Position numbers and translations under genes: made by a program. From the NCBI GenBank assembly GCA_964482435.1, contig CAYZXL010000009.1, positions 1 to 64,000 on the forward strand: a stretch of 64,000 nucleotides of DNA, given 5' to 3'. The notes under the pieces were generated by a model, which was not told where the DNA came from, searched no databases, and saw nothing but the letters and a program-made list of their open reading frames with translations. Numbering within the stretch: position 1 is the first letter of the stretch; each line of letters opens with the position of its first letter. This document shows, in pieces, positions 9,127 to 18,571 of this stretch. Origin of the DNA: CAYZXL01 sp964482435 (GTDB lineage Bacteria; Auribacterota; JABMQX01).

Positions 9127-12100
9127 GGGCTGCCGAGGAGGTTCCTTCACTTTTGACGCCGGTATCTCCCGAAGGCCGGCGTCCCCCCTCCAGCCCTTCC
9201 AGCCGGTCGAGCGCCAGGCGGAAGGCGGGATTGTCTGGGTCGAGCCGGAGGGCTTTAAGAATCGCGCGGCGGGCGTCCGCATACCGGTGACCTGCCTCGC
9301 AGGCGCCGGCAAGTGTGCTCCACGAGAGCGGGTCTTGGGGGTAACGTTGCGCCAGCTTCTCGAGATGGGGAATCGCTTTCTCGTATTGCTCCGTTCGGAC
9401 GTACGCGCCGACGAGCCTTCTCAAGTTCTCGACGTCTTCGGGGAACGCCTCGCGGTATGTCTCGAGCAATGGGATGGCTTCTTCGTCCTTTCCCGCTGAC
9501 AGGAAAACGTGCGAAACTTCCTGAAGCGCGAATGGGTCTGTCGGCGCAAGTTCCGCAGCACGACGAAGCTCCGCAAGCCCCTCGTCGAGGAGTTCTGACT
9601 TTTCGTCCAAGCGGCCTTTGTCCATGAGAAAATGCCCCAGGGCAATCCTCGTCCACGGCGACCGTGGAAAAATCTCGGCCCAGCGACGAAAATCGGCCAC
9701 TGCCTTCGCAACGTCCCCTTCCTTCCGGTACTGTGCAAAGGCAAGGATTGTCATCCACCTGAGATACCAGGCGAGGTCGGCATCCTCCAGTCCGACGGTA
9801 AAGGCCTCTTCCAGATATTTCAGTCCCTCAACCGGCTTTCGCTCGTCCCAGCAGCGAACGGCATTCAGATACGGGCGCCGAACGCGCATGGCGGCGAAGA
9901 TTGATTTCTCGCCCGGCTCCGTCGTTCCCACGACCTTCGGAAAGGCGCCGCTGACCGCAGTCACCAGAGCAGCGATGTTCTCCGGAATGGTTCGCCTGCC
10001 AAAAGCCCGCTTCTCTGAGAAGGCAAGGGGGCTGTTGTCCTCGGTTGCGATTGGCGAATCCCCTGCGAAACGCCGAACGTCATCCTCGTCGAGAATCAGG
10101 TTCTTGAGAATCGCAGGAACGCTCTCGAGGTGAGCCCGGCGCAACTGGTTGAAGGCTTTCTCGTTGGTCCGAAGTGCGCTCTCAAACCTTCCGGCGTTGA
10201 GGACCAGGGGATTCGGCGCCCCAAGCATCACCGTATATCCTCTCGCAAACCACAGAGACGTATGCGGGAAAACCTCCTGAAACGTCCGCAGGATGATTTT
10301 CAGGTCGGAAGTGGGCAGTCCATGAAGCGGAACCCATTGGCACATTACCCCGCCTTCATGCAGCAGGTTGCGGCAGGCAGAGTAAAAGTCTTGCGTGTAA
10401 AGCACCCAGCTCTCGAAGGCGGCAGGGTGCGTGGCGTCCGAAACAATCACGTCGTAGGCCCGGTCGGTCACCTTGACGTAGTTGTTTGCGTCATCTACGA
10501 TGAGCCGAAGGCGTTTGTCGTTGAGCGCGCCATTGTTCTCTTCCTCAAACAGCTTTGCTGCCTCAAATACGGAGGAGCATATCTCCACGGCGTCCACTCG
10601 CTCCACTGGATGGCTGAGAATGGCGCCTGTCGTTATCCCTCCGCCAAACGCAGTGACCAGAACGTCCTCAGGATTGGGATGAACGAAGAACGGCAGATGC
10701 CCCAGAAGACGGAAGGCCTGCAAGGCGTCCAGGTCAGTGGGCACTTGCGGTTGCCCGTCAATCTGCATCATTTTCAGTCCTTGCTCCGCGTCGAGAAACA
10801 CGGTCACAGTCCCAGACGCTCCCTCACGATAGAACACGACGCTTCCGCGTTCTCCCTGGAGCCCCTTGCTTGATGTCCCAACATCCATCCTCGGCGGGAG
10901 TAGAATCACCAAACACGCGAAAATGGCCACCGCGCTCAACGCTGAGGCGGTCTTTTTCCTCGACGAGACCTCAGGCGAAAGCCCGATGAGCACAAGCCCA
11001 ACGACGACGTTCACAATCGCTGTCACAAGCATCGCGCCGCCAAGCCCGAAAGCGGGGATAAGAAGAAAGACCGCCGCCACCGACCCGAAAACGGCGCCGA
11101 GCGTGTTGCTCCCGTAAGCACGCCCGACGTCCGTTCCCAAATTCTCGTACTGACCGCTGTAGATGGCGATCAGGGCTGGAAAAAAAATCCCGAACAGAGT
11201 CGCCTGCGGCAGGAGGGCCATCGAGGCGACAGTGTACCGGACCAGCATGTATGGCCCGTAGCCCCACGACGAGAAGAGGTTCTTCAGAGTGTCGAAGATT
11301 CCGTAGAAGGAACGCGTGAGAGCCACCCCGACCAGGGCAAAAACGCCGATCAGCAATTCGGTCACCGCTGCCACCATAAAGAGATTCTTCTTACGAGCGA
11401 GGAAACGCGCGAATAGGTACGATCCCAATGTCAACCCGAGAAGAAACGTGGAAAGCATAATGGTGAAAGAATACGTCGTGTTCCCAACGACGAAAACGAG
11501 AACGCGCGTCCAGAGGACCTCGTAGCAGAGAGCCGTGAACCCGGACAGGGCGAAACCTGTCAGGAGTGCCGTGCGGGTTGCGCGGCCGTGCGCCTTCGGC
11601 GCGCTAACAGTCGGAGGAACAGCCGCAGACACCTTGCTTGACCTCGCGCGGGAGAGAGCAACCGCCGCAATTCCGACGGCTGCGGTCAGAACGATCGCCG
11701 TAAGGTTAGTGCCTTGCGTGCCGAGCAGTCTGACCAGAAAGAACCCGGCGACCATCGCTCCGAGAACCGCCCCGCCCGTGTTCACTGAATAGAGGCGCCC
11801 GACTCCTTTCCCGACGAGGGTGCAATTTCGCAAATAGAACTTGCTCAGCAATGGAAAAGTCCCGCCCATCAAGAACGTCGGGAACAACAGCACAACGAAC
11901 GAGGCAGCGAACCTCAAGACGGTGAGAGGTTGGGGAGAACCTTCGAGTGCGGGATAGAGACTGCGCTGCAGAGAAACCAGACCTCTGCATGCCGCAGGGA
12001 GAACCAGAGCAAACGCGGCGATCAGAATCTCGACCAATCCGTACGCGCGAAGGGGATTCTTCCACCGGTCAGCCCACCTACCGACGACGACTGAGCCGAG

Positions 12101-12250
12101 AAAAAGGCCCGCCATGAACGAAGACAGTACCGCCGCCGTGGCGTAAATGGAGCCACCCAGCACGACGGTGAGCATCCTCCGCCACAGCACTTCATAGACC
12201 AACCCTGTCAACCCGGAAAAGGCAAAAAGGAGCAGAATAAGGAAGTTCAT
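9092..12250 (-). CDS. Fused MFS-type membrane / spermidine-synthase-like / TPR protein
   Basis: The 1052-residue protein has three parts. Residues 1-470 form a multi-helix membrane domain in two similar halves, each opening with a TGLxYEVLWxR or TALCYEVLWTR motif. Residues ~490-740 form a spermidine-synthase-like Rossmann methyltransferase-fold domain (VDAVEICSSVFEAA, DDANNYV, YDVIVSDAT). Residues ~800-1050 are TPR helices. This is the family usually named fused MFS/spermidine synthase. True spermidine synthesis is unproven, since membrane-linked members often lack the aminopropyl-acceptor pocket. The ATG at 12250 is preferred over the upstream in-frame start because it immediately precedes the first membrane helix (NFLILLLFAFSG). 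Its 3' end overlaps a convergent gene by 35 bp. Confidence 0.85.
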   Translation of the reverse strand: MNFLILLLFAFSGLTGLVYEVLWRRMLTVVLGGSIYATAAVLSSFMAGLFLGSVVVGRWADRWKNPLRAYGLVEILIAAFALVLPAACRGLVSLQRSLYPALEGSPQPLTVLRFAASFVVLLFPTFLMGGTFPLLSKFYLRNCTLVGKGVGRLYSVNTGGAVLGAMVAGFFLVRLLGTQGTNLTAIVLTAAVGIAAVALSRARSSKVSAAVPPTVSAPKAHGRATRTALLTGFALSGFTALCYEVLWTRVLVFVVGNTTYSFTIMLSTFLLGLTLGSYLFARFLARKKNLFMVAAVTELLIGVFALVGVALTRSFYGIFDTLKNLFSSWGYGPYMLVRYTVASMALLPQATLFGIFFPALIAIYSGQYENLGTDVGRAYGSNTLGAVFGSVAAVFLLIPAFGLGGAMLVTAIVNVVVGLVLIGLSPEVSSRKKTASALSAVAIFACLVILLPPRMDVGTSSKGLQGERGSVVFYREGASGTVTVFLDAEQGLKMMQIDGQPQVPTDLDALQAFRLLGHLPFFVHPNPEDVLVTAFGGGITTGAILSHPVERVDAVEICSSVFEAAKLFEEENNGALNDKRLRLIVDDANNYVKVTDRAYDVIVSDATHPAAFESWVLYTQDFYSACRNLLHEGGVMCQWVPLHGLPTSDLKIILRTFQEVFPHTSLWFARGYTVMLGAPNPLVLNAGRFESALRTNEKAFNQLRRAHLESVPAILKNLILDEDDVRRFAGDSPIATEDNSPLAFSEKRAFGRRTIPENIAALVTAVSGAFPKVVGTTEPGEKSIFAAMRVRRPYLNAVRCWDERKPVEGLKYLEEAFTVGLEDADLAWYLRWMTILAFAQYRKEGDVAKAVADFRRWAEIFPRSPWTRIALGHFLMDKGRLDEKSELLDEGLAELRRAAELAPTDPFALQEVSHVFLSAGKDEEAIPLLETYREAFPEDVENLRRLVGAYVRTEQYEKAIPHLEKLAQRYPQDPLSWSTLAGACEAGHRYADARRAILKALRLDPDNPAFRLALDRLEGLEGGRRPSGDTGVKSEGTSSAAPIRGESPSAPR

Positions 12251-12451
12251 TTTCCAGGAGCCCCTCACTGGCTCGTCCACTCTCGCACACCTGAGTGTCG
12301 TCGCCAATTGGACGCTTGTCTTGCGAGGCAAGTCTGATCGAAGGTCAATCGTGTGCTAAAACGGCGGGGGTGTCAAGGCGCTTGCATCGGCCGCGCCCAA
12401 CCTCACGCCCAGAAAACCTCGTCCGCGCGCGCATCCTACGGACATCGGGCC

Positions 12452-13819
12452 TCAGTTCTTCTGCATCTCTTCCTGGATTGACTCGAGGGCGGCGGTGAGG
12501 AGGTGCCCGAGTTGGGCGTCGGTAATGCAATAGAGAGGTATGAAATAGACGATGTCGCCGAGGGGGCGGAGGAGGACGCCCTTATCTCGGGCGCGGCGGC
12601 AGACTTTTGCTCCGATTCTCGCCTCGTATGGAAATTCCTCTTTCATTGACTTATCGCGCACAAGCTCAACTGCCCCGATGAAGCCGCACTGGCGGACATC
12701 TCCAACGTGAGGCAATTCCCGGAACTTCTCCAGCCCTTTTCGGAGAAGCTCAATCTTCCGAGGCAGCTCGCTGAAGATATTCCGCTTCTGAAACAGCTCG
12801 AGCGACGCGAGAGCCGCCGCGCAGGCGAGTTGATTTCCCGTATAGGAATGGCCATGGAAGAACGTTTTCTTTTCGGGATAATCGCCGAGGAATGCCTCAA
12901 AAATCTTCTCGGTGGTTAGGGTCGCGGCAATGGGGAGATACCCGCCCGTCAATCCCTTCGCCACGCACATCAAATCGGGGGTAACGTTCTCGTGCTCACA
13001 GGCGAACATCTTTCCGGTGCGACCAAATCCGCTTGCCACCTCGTCGGCGACGAGGAGAGCGCCATCCTCGTGGCACAATCGCCTTGCCTCGGCGAGGTAT
13101 CCCCCGGGATGCACTATGAATCCTGCGGCGCATTGAACCTTCGGCTCGAGAATCAGGGCTATGATTTGTCCTTCGTTTTCAGCGAATATCTTTCTTAGAG
13201 CCGCGAAGCACTCCTTCTCGCAATTCGTTTTCTCCCGTCCGAATCGGCAGCGGTAGCAGTACGGCGCCGGAGCGCGCAGCGAGTCGAAGAGGAGCGGCCC
13301 GAAGATTCCGTGGAAAAGGTCAATTCCCCCGACGGAGACGGCGCCTATCGTATCGCCGTGATAGCCCAGCTCAAGGGAAACGAATTTCCGCCGACGGGTC
13401 TTTTTCCCCTCGACGTGGCGCCAGTATTGAAACGCCATTTTCAAGGCGACCTCGACGGCGGTTGAGCCGTCATCCGAGTAGAAAACGCGGCTCAGACCTC
13501 GCGGCGCAACGGAAATCAACTTCTCCGCAAGAAGAGTCGCCGGAACGTTTGCTAAACCGAGCGAAGTGGAATGAGCAATCTGCTCGAGCTGCTTTCGGAC
13601 CGCTTCGTTGATTTCCTCGACGTTATGCCCGTGGAGGTTGACCCAGAGGGAGGAAGTCCCGTCAATGTATTCTTTGCCGTCAATGTCGGTGAGAATGGCC
13701 CCCTTTCCGCTCACGATGAAGAGCGGCTCCTGCGCAAGCCAGTCCCGCATCTGCGTGAACGGATGCCAGAGGTATCGGTGGTCAAGCTCGATCAATCGCT
13801 GTTTGCTAAATTCGCCCAC
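12452..13819 (-). CDS. bioA: Adenosylmethionine-8-amino-7-oxononanoate aminotransferase
   Basis: BioA converts 7-keto-8-aminopelargonate (KAPA) to 7,8-diaminopelargonate in biotin synthesis, using S-adenosylmethionine as amino donor and pyridoxal phosphate as cofactor. The 455 residues match the full family length. Visible motifs are WHPFTQM near the N-terminus, YHGDTIGAVSVGG, ADEVASGFGRTG (PLP-binding Asp) and the Schiff-base lysine in CVAKGLTGGYLPIA. Other bio genes are not present in the window, so the pathway is completed elsewhere or an intermediate is scavenged. It lies 24 bp downstream of pyrE on the same strand and likely shares its transcript. Biotin supply links functionally to accA at 48.3 kb. 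Confidence 0.95.
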   Translation of the reverse strand: MGEFSKQRLIELDHRYLWHPFTQMRDWLAQEPLFIVSGKGAILTDIDGKEYIDGTSSLWVNLHGHNVEEINEAVRKQLEQIAHSTSLGLANVPATLLAEKLISVAPRGLSRVFYSDDGSTAVEVALKMAFQYWRHVEGKKTRRRKFVSLELGYHGDTIGAVSVGGIDLFHGIFGPLLFDSLRAPAPYCYRCRFGREKTNCEKECFAALRKIFAENEGQIIALILEPKVQCAAGFIVHPGGYLAEARRLCHEDGALLVADEVASGFGRTGKMFACEHENVTPDLMCVAKGLTGGYLPIAATLTTEKIFEAFLGDYPEKKTFFHGHSYTGNQLACAAALASLELFQKRNIFSELPRKIELLRKGLEKFRELPHVGDVRQCGFIGAVELVRDKSMKEEFPYEARIGAKVCRRARDKGVLLRPLGDIVYFIPLYCITDAQLGHLLTAALESIQEEMQKN

Positions 13820-13843
13820 GATGCCCTCTGCATGAGGAATGGG

Positions 13844-14425
13844 TCATTTGTCCTGTGGCTCGATCAAGCGCCGGGTGTCCGGGTCCATAAGTGGGACGCC
13901 GTCCTTGCAAAGAGGGCATTCCTCTTTTGCGTAGGACTCCACCTCAAGCTGGACGACGCTGCGGCTCGGCACGGGGTATTCGATTTTCCCGGCCGTTCGG
14001 TCAACGAGGACTCCGACTCCAACCGGCTTGCCGCCATATTCCTCGACAATCTCGACAACCTTCTTCGCCGAGCCGCCCGTCGTCGTCACATCCTCGACGA
14101 TAAGCGTCCTTTCGCCCGGGCGGAGACGAAATCCTCGCCCGAGGACGAGCTTTCCCTCTTTCTTGTCGGCATAGATTGCCCTGGCTTTCAAATGCCGCGC
14201 GACTTCGTGCGCGACAACGATTCCTCCCACCGCCGGGCCGATTACCGTCTCCACCTCGAAGTCAAGGAACTGCTCCGCCAATCGCCGGCACAGCTCCTCT
14301 GCTCTATCGGGATATTGAAGCACCTGTGCGCACTGAATAAACCAGCCGCTGTGTCGCCCCGACGTGAGAAGAAAATGTCCCTGAAGAACAGCCCCTGTCT
14401 CTCGCAGAATTTCCATTGGGTCCAC
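13844..14425 (-). CDS. pyrE: Orotate phosphoribosyltransferase
   Basis: PyrE joins orotate and PRPP to give orotidine monophosphate in pyrimidine synthesis. The PRPP loop is visible as LIVEDVTTTGGSAKK, together with GHFLLTSGRHS near the N-terminus and a CPLCKDG tail typical of one bacterial subgroup. The GTG at 14425 is preferred because GGAGG lies 8 nt upstream and the product (193 residues) then begins just before the conserved EILRETGA; an ATG at 14443 is the alternative and adds six residues. It lies 58 bp after the endonuclease gene and 24 bp before bioA, all on the minus strand. Confidence 0.93.
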   Translation of the reverse strand: MDPMEILRETGAVLQGHFLLTSGRHSGWFIQCAQVLQYPDRAEELCRRLAEQFLDFEVETVIGPAVGGIVVAHEVARHLKARAIYADKKEGKLVLGRGFRLRPGERTLIVEDVTTTGGSAKKVVEIVEEYGGKPVGVGVLVDRTAGKIEYPVPSRSVVQLEVESYAKEECPLCKDGVPLMDPDTRRLIEPQDK

Positions 14426-14483
14426 CGTTCTGCCCTCCCGCATCGGTTAGGATCCCTGTTCAAGACTCTGTACCGGGGAAGAC

Positions 14484-15464
14484 TCAGCGTACGGCCAAAT
14501 GGCGCGCAAGTCCGAGCGCTCGGAGGTCGGAATCGCTGAGGTCCCCCATGTTTTCGAAGACCAGGTCAGCGAAGTCAGCTCCGCTGATGAACCCGATCGG
14601 CTTCTCTCGGTCGCGCCGCGCCTCCTCCCGGGCACCCTCGCCCACCGTGCCGGTTGTCACCAGTATGCCGTACTCCCCTGCGTTCATCGACGTTCGAAGT
14701 TGCCGCACGGGCTCCGTTCCGAGAGGGCCCGACCGATCCTGATAACATTTTACCTGCACGCGCACAACGAGGTCCCCAGGCAGGCTGGTTTCGAGGTCTG
14801 TGTCCCCACCGACCGGCCCGGCGCTCGTCGCGAGCCGGCGCAGGTTTGGATAGTAAAAGGAAAGAACCCTTTTCACCGCGTCCTCGAATTTGGGCGAGTT
14901 GATTCCAGCCACAGTTCCCTGTGCGAGTCTTTCCGTGTATTCGGCCTTCGCCTTGCCGAGGGCGTCGTCGGGCCCCGGCGCGTAGCGCGTTATCACCTCC
15001 CACACGGGCCCAGGGGGCAGGCTGAAGACCGTTTGCCTCCCCTTTAGAGCATCGAACAGGACGGCGGGCAGGTCGCTTCTCCACACGGGCCTCGCGCCAA
15101 GTTTATAGTCGACCATGATCCAGTGAGCGTAGCCCTTTTCCTGCAGCTGGGGCTTGAACGTGTAGCCCGAGGCCGCCACGCCGAAGTACACGTCCGCCCC
15201 GTCCGGCACCACGATGGCGTCTCCCTGTGAAATGTCGTTCACGAACCGCTGGAAAATCCCAGTAGCCTGGCCCAAGGATTGCGGGCTGGCGGACGCGTAG
15301 TAGGATTGTTTAAGCCGCTTACGAATCGCCTCCCGGTCGCAACCGGTCAGGTCGCCCGTCGCGGGCCACCCGATCGCCGCCATGGCGTCCTGAAGAAATT
15401 CCTGCATCCTGTAAATGTCATGTGGGTAGGGCCGCACCGCCCATGCTGGCTTGTACTCGTTCAT
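14484..15464 (-). CDS. Mrr-type restriction endonuclease with PUA-like N-terminal domain
   Basis: The 326-residue protein has two domains. Residues ~70-160 (GDAIVVPDG...VYFGVA...WIMVDYK...LPAVLFDALKGRQTVFSL) resemble the nucleic-acid-binding region found in front of some Mrr-like nucleases. Residues ~190-310 form an Mrr-like PD-(D/E)xK nuclease domain, with KFEDAVKRVL, an acidic DTD at 221-223, the QVK signature at 237-239 and a downstream EYGILVTTGTVGEGA strand-helix. Mrr-type enzymes usually cut foreign or modified DNA without a partner methylase, and no methylase is encoded nearby. AGGAGG sits 9 nt before the ATG. It is divergent from the zinc-ribbon gene across a 221-bp gap and precedes pyrE. 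Defence is the likely role; DNA-damage processing is an alternative. Confidence 0.75.
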   Translation of the reverse strand: MNEYKPAWAVRPYPHDIYRMQEFLQDAMAAIGWPATGDLTGCDREAIRKRLKQSYYASASPQSLGQATGIFQRFVNDISQGDAIVVPDGADVYFGVAASGYTFKPQLQEKGYAHWIMVDYKLGARPVWRSDLPAVLFDALKGRQTVFSLPPGPVWEVITRYAPGPDDALGKAKAEYTERLAQGTVAGINSPKFEDAVKRVLSFYYPNLRRLATSAGPVGGDTDLETSLPGDLVVRVQVKCYQDRSGPLGTEPVRQLRTSMNAGEYGILVTTGTVGEGAREEARRDREKPIGFISGADFADLVFENMGDLSDSDLRALGLARHLAVR

Positions 15465-15685
15465 CTTCGGTCCCTCCTCTCACCAATCGTCTAAAATTTC
15501 GCGCCGAACCTCTGCGGCGCGGTTCGCACCTGCGTGCATTGCCGCTGCTGTTGGCATTGTATCAAGGGCCCAGTCCGACCACAACGGATTTTTGTTGACA
15601 GTGATGGCGCCATATAATAGTTTCGGCTGTGATTTCGGGAAGCGCGCCCCTGCGCCAGTTTTTTCTTTTTGGCGATGTAACGACC

Positions 15686-16117
15686 ATGGACTCGCGTTCG
15701 ACAGCACGTGTCTTCGGCAAAGGGGAACTCGACGTGCAGGTAGGAAACAATCTGGAATTTCGGTGCATAAAGGATGGCTGCGGCGAACTGGTAAAGTTTT
15801 CCGTGTTCGACCCGTCCAGAAACAATACTATCCGATGCGCCGCTTGCGGGAAGGAATACACCTTCGGCGAGGAGCTTGTTGCAAAACTCGACAGGTTCGA
15901 GAAGCTCTGTCGCGCAGTGAATGAGGCCGAAGACATTCTCAGTGATACCAACGTCGCGATCAGTGTTTACTCCCATGAAGTCCAGATTCCCTTCCGCCTC
16001 CTCCTGACCCGGCTCAACACCCAGCTCAACCTGACCGTGGGGGATAAGGAAATTCAGATTCGATTCCGGGTCAGCCCTCTGAAGGACATCCCGCAAGCCG
16101 GAGAGAAGAAGTCCTGA
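15686..16117 (+). CDS. Zinc-ribbon conserved hypothetical protein
   Basis: The 143-residue protein has no recognised family. Residues ~22-55 form a probable zinc ribbon with two Cys knuckles (CIKDGC and CAACG). They are followed by a helical segment (ELVAKLDRFEKLCRAVNEAEDIL) and a basic-and-acidic beta domain (HEVQIPFRLLLTRLNTQLNL, IQIRFRVSPL). No signal peptide or membrane segment is seen, so it should be cytoplasmic. The ATG at 15686 is preferred over a GTG at 15629, which would add 19 residues lacking conserved character. It is divergent from the Mrr-type nuclease. Function unknown; a nucleic-acid or signalling adaptor role is only a guess. Confidence 0.7.
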   Translation: MDSRSTARVFGKGELDVQVGNNLEFRCIKDGCGELVKFSVFDPSRNNTIRCAACGKEYTFGEELVAKLDRFEKLCRAVNEAEDILSDTNVAISVYSHEVQIPFRLLLTRLNTQLNLTVGDKEIQIRFRVSPLKDIPQAGEKKS

Positions 16118-16231
16118 GTTCCCTCCTTTTGATTCTGAGGATTATTCATTCACGTGGGGGCGCGGGTTTCGGCAGTCGCGGTCAGTGCCTCTACCACAAA
16201 AGGGGCGGTGATTCGGAGCCGACGTTCACGA

Positions 16232-18571
16232 ATGCCATCCTTGAATGTCACACCAGACTCTTCTTTTTGCCGGGCGGGGTCGGCCACGCTAACCCGCTTT
16301 GGCAAGAGCGCTCTGTGCATCCTGATTCTGGTCGGCGTCGTCCTCATTCTGTTGCACAGGATTTTCATGCCGGGTTTCCTCGTTTATCGAGACAACCCGG
16401 CGCACATGGCGGAGGCATATTCCTACGTCGAGAACCTCCGGCGCGGCGGCAGTTTCCTCGACGGCTGGTCCATGAGCCATAGCGCCGGCTATCCTCTTTT
16501 GCTCTATTACCCGAAGACCGGGTTCTGGCTGATTGCCGGATGCCATTTTCTTCTTTCGCTTTCGGTTGACATATCGTACAAGCTCGTCGTGTTTCTCTCA
16601 ATTCTTCTGCCGGTGGTCGGCATATTCTTTCTCGTCAGAAAAGACGGCATGCTTCTCCCCTCGCTGTTCTGCTCCGTTCTGTTTCTCGTGCAGAACAATC
16701 TCGTTCATTACTCCCTGAGCGGGATGGCGAGCAATGCGCTCGCTACCGGCATCCTCTTTCTTTTCGGGAGAGCCTTGTTCGGCTTTACAGATAATCCGAC
16801 TCACAAGCGCGCTCTTGGGGCGGGCCTTCTTCTGGGCTTGCTGAGCCTGACCCATCTTTACATCGTGGTCGGTGGAGCAATTCTCTGGGCGTGCATCTTC
16901 GTCAGTTCTCTGGCATTCGCCGGAAAAGGGAAAAGACTCCGCTCGCTGTTCCTCCTTCTCACTCCCGTCGTGGGCATTTTGACCTCTTACTGTTGCGTCT
17001 ATCCATTCGCGAAAACCTCATCGTGGCTGACGCCGGTGGAGGGGCAGCTTCCCCTCGTTCCCTTCGGGACAATCCTCGGAAACCTTTTCTGGAAAGGAGA
17101 CTTCTTTTCGCACGCTCGCGGGATAGGCGTGGCGGCGAACGTCCTCGGGAACGTCGCCATCGTCGTGGGCATTGTCTTTGCCCTTCTTGGAATCGCCTAC
17201 GCCCTCGACGGCAAGAAAAAGGAGAGAGGATTCGACGTGAGAGCAGTCTCGATTCTTCTATTCATTGTGGCTTCCTCGGCGGTCGCTTGGGGAATCATCG
17301 TCCCCGGAGTCGGGCTAAAGGCAAAATGGTTAGAGAGCTTTGGCCTCTTTCGCTCGACTAAAATTCACGGATACCGATTCATGGTTCTCGCTCGGGCGGG
17401 GATGGCTTACTTTTCCGCGTACGGTCTCTCGCGCCTATTAAAGGACCGCACACTCCCGGCATTTGGCGGACTTGGAAGGCTGGTTCTTGCGGGCAAGTTC
17501 CGCTGGCCGGTTCTCATCCCCGTCGTGGGGATAGTTTTCGTTCTACCGAATTTCGCTCTGTTCTTCTACGACAGAACCCTCGACGAGATCAGGGAGAATC
17601 CGTTCTTCCCCGCGAGGGATTCGGCGCTTCTCACAACATCCTCCTCGCTCTCGACGGCAAAGGATTTCACGAAAGTCTGCGATTGGCTGAAGCAGAACGG
17701 CGACAACGGAAATCGCCGGGTCTTCCTTCAAGACACCCTCGGAAACGCTCTCCTCGAATGGAGAGATATAGGGCGTCGAGCCGAGGAGGCGGCGTCTCTC
17801 GACATCGTGACCAGCGTGGATACCATCACCCACTTCACCCATCTTCCTGCTGTCTGCCCCGTCTATAGCGGGATGCCGGAAATCGGCTCGTGGATCGGCG
17901 GAAATCTCTTCCCCGTCGAGAAGATTTCCATCTCGGAGTCAGGGAGGTTCTTTGACTCCTCCGTCCAGGAATTCGATGACATGGACCTCGTCCTGAAAAA
18001 AAGATACCTGCAACGGCTGAACGTTCATTACCTCGTCACGTGCGAGCCGCGCCTTCGTTCGCGTCTCATGAGCTCGCGCTGCTTTACGCATAGAGAAACC
18101 TTCGGACCATTCGACATTTTTGAGCTTCCGGCTGTTTTCTATACGATGCACAAGCCCGGCTGGGCATATTTCAGCCTTCCCGAGCGCCTCATCCCGAACA
18201 ACAAGATTGAAGTTACCCGCTTCGACAATTCCGGCATTGACCTCTCCTTCGAGAATTACGCCACACGCACAGACCTCTTCGTCGCCGTCTGCCACCATCC
18301 TTTCTGGAAGGCGTCCGTTGACGGCGCCGCGATCCCCGTCGAAGCCGCCGATATCGGCTTGATGAAAATTCGTCTGGCGCTGAAGGACGAAAAGGGGCGC
18401 CCGGCGAGCCTTATGGGAAAACATCTTCTGAAGTTGCGGTATGTGCCCGAGCGCGGCGCCTCTGTCGTCATCAGCCTCGTTTCTTCTATTCTGTGCGTAG
18501 TCCTTCTCCTTCTTCCGCGTCTCAAGCGAAGACGACCCGGCAGCACTATGCCACCCGGAGCGTCGTCCTGA
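16232..18571 (+). CDS. YfhO-like large integral membrane protein
   Basis: The ~779-residue protein has about ten to eleven hydrophobic helices in its first 450 residues. A long extracytoplasmic domain (~450-750) follows, then a last helix (VVISLVSSILCVVLLLLP) and a basic tail. The sequence before the last helix (HHPFWKASVDGAAIPVEAA...LKLRYVPERGASVVIS) matches the closing beta-sandwich pattern of YfhO-type proteins, which are linked to transfer of sugars onto cell-envelope polymers. The first extracytoplasmic loop has RDNPAHMAEAYSYVENL, reminiscent of GT-C glycosyltransferase first loops with acidic residues. Start uncertain: GTG at 16154 would add 26 low-complexity residues. Sugar-transferase function is inferred from fold and topology. 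Confidence 0.7.
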   Translation: MPSLNVTPDSSFCRAGSATLTRFGKSALCILILVGVVLILLHRIFMPGFLVYRDNPAHMAEAYSYVENLRRGGSFLDGWSMSHSAGYPLLLYYPKTGFWLIAGCHFLLSLSVDISYKLVVFLSILLPVVGIFFLVRKDGMLLPSLFCSVLFLVQNNLVHYSLSGMASNALATGILFLFGRALFGFTDNPTHKRALGAGLLLGLLSLTHLYIVVGGAILWACIFVSSLAFAGKGKRLRSLFLLLTPVVGILTSYCCVYPFAKTSSWLTPVEGQLPLVPFGTILGNLFWKGDFFSHARGIGVAANVLGNVAIVVGIVFALLGIAYALDGKKKERGFDVRAVSILLFIVASSAVAWGIIVPGVGLKAKWLESFGLFRSTKIHGYRFMVLARAGMAYFSAYGLSRLLKDRTLPAFGGLGRLVLAGKFRWPVLIPVVGIVFVLPNFALFFYDRTLDEIRENPFFPARDSALLTTSSSLSTAKDFTKVCDWLKQNGDNGNRRVFLQDTLGNALLEWRDIGRRAEEAASLDIVTSVDTITHFTHLPAVCPVYSGMPEIGSWIGGNLFPVEKISISESGRFFDSSVQEFDDMDLVLKKRYLQRLNVHYLVTCEPRLRSRLMSSRCFTHRETFGPFDIFELPAVFYTMHKPGWAYFSLPERLIPNNKIEVTRFDNSGIDLSFENYATRTDLFVAVCHHPFWKASVDGAAIPVEAADIGLMKIRLALKDEKGRPASLMGKHLLKLRYVPERGASVVISLVSSILCVVLLLLPRLKRRRPGSTMPPGASS

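Noticed and set aside
15595..15618. TTGACA and TATAAT upstream of the zinc-ribbon gene
   Set aside because: The boxes are only 12 nt apart, too short for a sigma-70 promoter; one box may be real with another partner, but the pair was not called.
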